A stretch of DNA of 64,000 nucleotides, taken from the NCBI RefSeq assembly GCF_905475465.1, contig NC_062246.1:5668001-5732000 (forward strand), in the 5' to 3' direction. Each line of letters starts with the position of its first letter. Positions within the stretch are counted from its first letter, which is position 1. Position numbers and translations under genes: made by a program. Origin of the DNA: Pieris napi. Its lineage: Eukaryota; Arthropoda; Insecta; Lepidoptera; Pieridae. The notes below the pieces were generated by a model that had not been told where the DNA came from, searched no databases, and saw only the letters and a list, made by a program, of their open reading frames with translations. This document shows, piece by piece, positions 59,101-64,000 of the stretch.

Positions 59101-62100
59101 TACAGTCCTCTTCTTAGCGATTTCAGCTGCTTTAGCAACGAATTTGTCGTAGATTCCAGATTGAACATAGGTCCTTGTACCAGCTACGCAGCATTGACCT
59201 GCGTTGGCGAATGCAGCACGGTGGGCAATCTCTGCAGCTTTTTCCACTGTAGATATTAGAATTGATATCAAAATACTACACATCCACTACATCTGACAAG
59301 ACATTGATAATTGTTTCGTGAGTGAATTAACGGAAAGAAAAGGTAGAAAACTTTAGATAATAATACAATACCCACCATCAGCGTCATTGAAAATAACAAG
59401 AGGACTCTTTCCACCAAGCTCAAGAGTCACTCTCTTAAGGTTGACAGCAGCGGCACCTTTCATGATGATCCGACCTACCTATCAGCGTTATTAACTTATT
59501 AGATACACATACACAAGCTAAAATATGAGTATTATTTAAACTCCAGAAAGTATGGATATATCGCAGCCAGCTTAATTAGCCGTTCAATTAATGGCCTAGC
59601 CATTTAACTAAACGGCGCCGTTTAACTAGCGGCCTGAAAGATAGTCAGCCGTAGCGTTTATAAAATTAATAAACTGGCTGGCTAATACTTAGGCCATTCG
59701 TACGATAGAGTCATTATTTGGCAGAAATAAAAAAGATGAAACTTATGACATAAAAAAATATTTCTTTTAAAATTGAATTGCTTGAGTCAAATTCACATTA
59801 ATATTATCACTACACTTTTCCATTGTACTTGTTGTTTTTCATTGAAACTTTGGAAAACACCATCAAAGATCTGGTTTGCCGACGTAATATTGACAGTTTG
59901 AAGAGTGGCAGAAAGTGGAGTTAAATACAGATTAATAGTCAACAGGCTAGGCAAGTAATGAAACGTCATCGATCCAAGTCAGTTGCCTAGCTGTTAATCA
60001 ACTGGCTGAACATCTTTCAGGGCGCTAGTTAAAGGGCGCCGTTTAGTTAAAGGGCTAGGCTGCTAATTAAACGGCTAATTTAGCTAGTTGGCTGCGACAG
60101 ATATATTGGACAGATGCATTTGTCCTACAGTTAAAAATGTCTATCTATTACTGCATATCACCTTGAGCCTCCTGGCTTCATAGGTGGTTGTCATAAAATG
60201 AAATTTATACTTATAAAGCCTTACCTCTGTCGATCCAGTAAAAGCCATCTTGTCTACACGCGGGTGGTTGGTGAGGGCAGATCCAGCGGTCGGGCCATAA
60301 CCGGTAATAACATTTACTACTCCAGCAGGAATACCAGCCTCCTTTACAAGCGCAGCCATGGCGAGTGCCGTAAGAGGTGTTTGTTCTGCTGGCTTTACGA
60401 TCACCGTGCAGCCTAAAAGAATCCAATTATATATAATTATATATTATTAAATAATCTATAAAATCATTGTGTTTCGTAAAATGAACTATATAATGTAATA
60501 GAAATTAACTCACCAGCAGCTAAAGCAGGAGCGATTTTCCATACGAACATAGGAATGGGGTAGTTCCAGGGAAGAACTTGTCCACAAACACCAACTGGTT
60601 CCTTCAAAGTCATGGAGATGACCTCTCCATCTGGTTAAAAATATTTAAGTGATTTTTCGAATGTATCTATACCTCTACTAATATGACAAAGAGGAAAGAT
60701 TTGCATTTGCTACATTATCATTGATATGATAGGCTATTTAATTGCAAAAAAAAAAATAAGGATCTCCACTAAAACTACAATAATGTTACCCAAGGTGCAA
60801 AAAAATGCCTATTAAATATCTTTCATCGCATGCGCTGCGAAAACTATAGATGGTAGAATAAAACAATGTTCCACAACATTAAAGAACATATCAATATCTA
60901 CAAAAATTGTTAAAAAAATAAATGTCCACCGTGCGAAGCCGGAACGGGCCGCTAGTAGTAATATTTCGCCCAATATATTAGTTGAATAGAAATTCAAAAA
61001 TCAATACCTGCTGGAATGGTGTTTCCTAATATCTTGTCTGCTTTACCAGCATAGTATCTGACCACATGAGATGCCCAGATAACTTCACCGTGAGCTTGAG
61101 CGACGGGTTTTCCATTATCTAAAGTTTCAAGTTCAGACAAGTATTTTGCGTCTCTCTCCATAAGGTCGGCCAATTTGTTGAGGAGTCTTCCCCTCTGAGA
61201 GGCATCCATGGTACGCCATTCTGAGTAGCGGTGGAAGGCTTTGACGGCTGCGTCTACTGCGAGGTCTACATCAGCCTAGAGAAAATTTATAACTTGAATT
61301 TTATATTTGCAAACAAGGGGCAAATATCGTGGTATAAAATAGAAAACCTTTCCTTAGTATAATTTAAATAAATAATAGTTTAAAAAAACTAAATAAAACG
61401 CTTTTAAAGCACATCAAACTAAAAAGTGAAAAATAATTCCTAATTTAGGCTGAAAATGGTAATGAACAAAAGATACTGGTATTATTGTGAAAAAGCGTGG
61501 GTTGCTCTATAGACGAAAAATATGATGATGGCACGTAATTTTTTTTTCGGATTATTGCATTGTCATCGATCTTTGATAGGTGCGCAAAATTTGAATAAAA
61601 TCTGTCCGTTTAAAGTGGTTCAAAATCGAGTCCGAAGCAGTCGGTTACATACATAGATACATATATACATACAGGTGAAGCTAATATAAAGCGTGTAAAA
61701 AAAAATCAGTGGCGCTACATCATCAGGTCTGGGCCTCAGATGTCTGAATCTGTTTCATGATAATTTTTCAATCTAACAGGCAAGTAGGTGATGAGTCCCC
61801 AGGCCACACGCCGTCGACTTTTTGGGTCTAAGACCTGTCGGTTTCCTCACGATGTTTTCCTGCACCGTTCGAGCGAATGTTAAATGCGCACATAGAAAGT
61901 ATGTCCATTGGTGCACAGCCGGGGATTGAACCTACGACCTCTGCGATGAGAGTCGCACTCTGAAGCCACAAGGCCAACAATGCTCAACTGCAACGCTTAT
62001 TTTTTTTTAATAACACACATTTTGGAGCTATGACAATGTGAAGCTCTTCACGATCTATGTGAGAATTTAAATTATGTAAATACCTTGTCTCCTTCAGCGA

Positions 62101-62188
62101 CTTGTATGATGACAGATTCATCTTGGGGGTTGATGGTGGGGAAAGTCTTTTTGCTAACAGCATCCACAAATTCGTTGTTGATGAACAA
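56101..62188 (-). CDS. Aldehyde dehydrogenase B (ALDH1/2 class), first exon not seen
   Basis: Ten - strand exons: 62188-62084, 61275-61008, 60630-60514, 60412-60225, 59478-59376, 59246-59065, 58690-58526, 57551-57394, 57146-57072 and 56176-56101. They give 478 codons plus TAA and correspond one-to-one in length and phase with exons 2-11 of gene A. Motifs: VLPWNYP, FTGSTE, LELGGKSPLVIF, AGQCCVAGTRT with the catalytic cysteine, EEIFGPVQ, and TPFGGFRESGIGRE. By analogy the missing exon encodes only about 10 residues; none with ATG plus donor was found between 62189 and 64000, so it probably lies beyond the window. Same reaction as its neighbour. Tandem paralogues: gene B's 3' end faces gene A's 5' end across 1.06 kb. 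Confidence 0.92.
57780..58145 (-). mobile_element. LINE reverse transcriptase C-terminal fragment
   Basis: An open - strand frame includes FQYNTSLLIYKILNDYIHTN and SSRRPHNLILPKFRTN, then a shifted frame LAIFKLRLKDHLMIY. The pattern matches the end of many insect LINE polyproteins. It lies in an aldehyde dehydrogenase B intron. Confidence 0.65.
59562..60096. mobile_element. MITE with long imperfect terminal repeats
   Basis: The left end CGCAGCCAGCTTAATTAGCC (continuing with CTAAACGGCGCCGTTTAACT) is matched inverted at the right end by TTTAGTTAAAGGGCTAGG...GGCTGCG, for about 80-120 bp. GATATAT occurs just outside both ends, three bases further out on the right. No coding frame. It lies in an aldehyde dehydrogenase B intron. 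Confidence 0.8.
61693..61990 (-). mobile_element. SINE in aldehyde dehydrogenase B intron
   Basis: Near full length, inverted: tail 'aaatcagtggcgctacatca', head with box B GGTTCAATCCCC. Same family as 17237-17535. Just before it (about 61510-61690) lies another diverged dispersed tail. Confidence 0.78.
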
Positions 62189-62265
62189 CTGGAATTAAAT
62201 TCATAAATTATACAAAAAGAACTTTGTCCTAAAATGTTTTAATAGAAGCTAATTTGGTGTATTTA

Positions 62266-63175
62266 GTTAATTACCAGAAGAGTCGGGGATCGTGTAGCTT
62301 CCTATCTTTTGAATTTGGAATCTCACTCTATATACGCGAATGTTAGATATTTATTATTTATTTCAATGGAGATTACCCTAAAAACATGTAATATAGAAAG
62401 CCAGAAGGGTCGGGGCTCCGTGTAGCTTCTTATCTTTTGAATTTGGAATCTCACTCTATATACGCGAATGTTAGATATTTATTATTTATTTCAATAGAGA
62501 TTACCCTTAAAACATGTAATATAGAACGCCAGAAGGGTCGGGGCTCCGTGTAGCTTCTTATCTTTTGAATTTGGAATCTCACTCTATATACGCGAATGTT
62601 AGATATTTATTATTTATTTCAATAGAGATTACCCTAAAAAAATGTAATATAGAAAGCCAGAAGGGTCGGGGCTCCGTGTAGCATCTTATTTTTTGAATTT
62701 GGAATCTCACTCTATATACGCCAATGTTACATATTTATTATTTATTTCAATAGAGATTACCCTAAAAACATGTAATATAGAAAGCCAAAAGGGTCGGGGC
62801 TCCGTGTAGCTTCTTATATTTTGAATTTGGAATCTACCTCTATATACGCCAACGTTAGATATTTATTATTTATTTCAACAGAGATTATCCTAAAAACATG
62901 TAAAATAGAAAGCCAGAAGGGTCGGGGCTCCGTGTAGCTTCTTATATTTTGAATTTGGAATCTCACTCTCTATACGCCAATGTTAGATATTTATTATTTA
63001 TTTCAATAGAGATTACCCTAAAAACATGTAATATAGAAAGCCAGAAGGGTCGGGGCTCCGTATAGCTTCTTATTTTTTGAATTTGGAATCTCCCTCTATA
63101 TATATACGCCAATGATAGATATTTATTATTTATTTCAATAGAGATTACCCTAAAAACATGTAATATAGAAAGCCC
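62266..63175 (+). repeat. 128-bp tandem repeat, about seven units
   Basis: Units marked by 'tagaaagccagaagggtcgg' recur at 62394, 62522, 62650, 62778, 62906, 63034 and 63166: five steps of exactly 128 bp and a last step of 132 caused by an extra TATA. Units differ by a few substitutions. It lies upstream of aldehyde dehydrogenase B exon 62188-62084, presumably in intron 1. Confidence 0.95.
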
Positions 63176-63180
63176 CTTAT

Positions 63181-64000
63181 AATCTACCCTTCCTATTTCC
63201 ATGCGAATTTGCAATAGCTAAGTAAATAAAGACGGTATTAACAATTCTTTCTCTGAAAATGGTTTGCTCTGTCAAATCAAAACAACTCGAACAAAAGTTA
63301 AAAATATCCAATTGTGTTCGTAAATAGCAGGGAACAATAGATTGTTAGGAGTGTTCATACACTGAGTAAAGGTAATTGTTGTACCGGATGGATGCTATTA
63401 CAGTTTCAATAAGAATCGTCTATATGGCTGTTTATGCTTTATAGAATCAATATTATACTTAACTTTTTGATTATAATCACAAAAGCTTGCCAATGCTCGA
63501 TACACTGATACACAAGGTTTAATGTGACACGCACTTAATTGCTGTATATATTATAACAAAGAAAAAAAATTTATAAAAACTAAAGGAAAAGTGATTTCAT
63601 AACTAGCATAATTAGAAGCGTTCACATCGTATCCTATTAATTGTAATTTGTATTTTTTAGAATAAAGTAAAATATAACTTTTGGAATAATGGATATAAGG
63701 TAATTTTAACTATAATAAATTTTAACTATCTTATATTTCGGTCAGTTTGTGTTATCTGTATTGCATAATTATTATAGCATTGGACAACTGAGGCTGGAAT
63801 TAAATTAAAAATAAATTGAATTCTATATCTATTGTTTTAAAGGCGTAATTTGTATGTATCATTGTATAATATGAACTTGACCATGAACACCTACGATATG
63901 TTTATGTACATGATATCATAAGTTCAACATAGCAATTTAATATGTGTTGAGACTTTATGACATGAACTGTACGGGTTATCATTAAATACATTTCAATTCC
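63181..64000. other. No gene seen
   Basis: AT-rich sequence after the tandem repeat, probably still aldehyde dehydrogenase B intron 1. No first exon, transposon end or repeat could be supported. Confidence 0.5.

Overview
This is a stretch of an insect nuclear genome, almost certainly a moth or butterfly (Lepidoptera). It is AT-rich, its genes have small exons and GT-AG introns, and its introns are packed with short non-autonomous transposons, tRNA-derived SINEs and repeat fragments common in lepidopteran genomes, such as the 'ggcaaacgggcaggaggctc' type near 16.9 kb. No bacterial, viral or organellar gene was seen.

Layout. (1) + strand, 2420-6339: 3' half of Sfmbt, a Polycomb-group chromatin reader (MBT repeats plus SAM), its introns and 3' UTR carrying SINEs and TWA-flanked MITEs. 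(2) 7.3-12.5 kb: repeats and a 2.74-kb terminal-inverted-repeat transposon (9321-12063) with a broken transposase. (3) - strand, 12783-14364: fuzzy, a planar-polarity/ciliogenesis CPLANE subunit. (4) - strand, 15076-24106: an 11-exon Na+/H+ antiporter of the NHA/SLC9B (CPA2) family, rebuilt in frame to 521 codons plus stop, including two 28-nt coding segments. (5) 25.9-28.0 kb: two apparently identical 1-kb elements in tandem. (6) + strand, 30180-37639: a lipase-like gene whose sixth exon carries an in-frame stop. (7) 36591-43427: a large palindrome (about 3.1-kb arms, about 0.6-kb spacer) that begins inside lipase intron 5 and repeats the last two lipase exons in inverted orientation. (8) - strand, 44510-55042 and 56101-62188 (5' exon not seen): two tandem aldehyde dehydrogenase genes with identical intron positions and phases, the first complete (488 aa).

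The genes do not form a pathway; this is an ordinary eukaryotic neighbourhood. The most unusual structure is the palindrome that duplicates the lipase 3' end, bounded by sequence of a fold-back MITE family that also has a compact copy at 603-853. No new defence or enzyme system was found. Exon boundaries were placed by eye from splice signals, phase continuity and protein-family resemblance; no alignment or transcript evidence was available.
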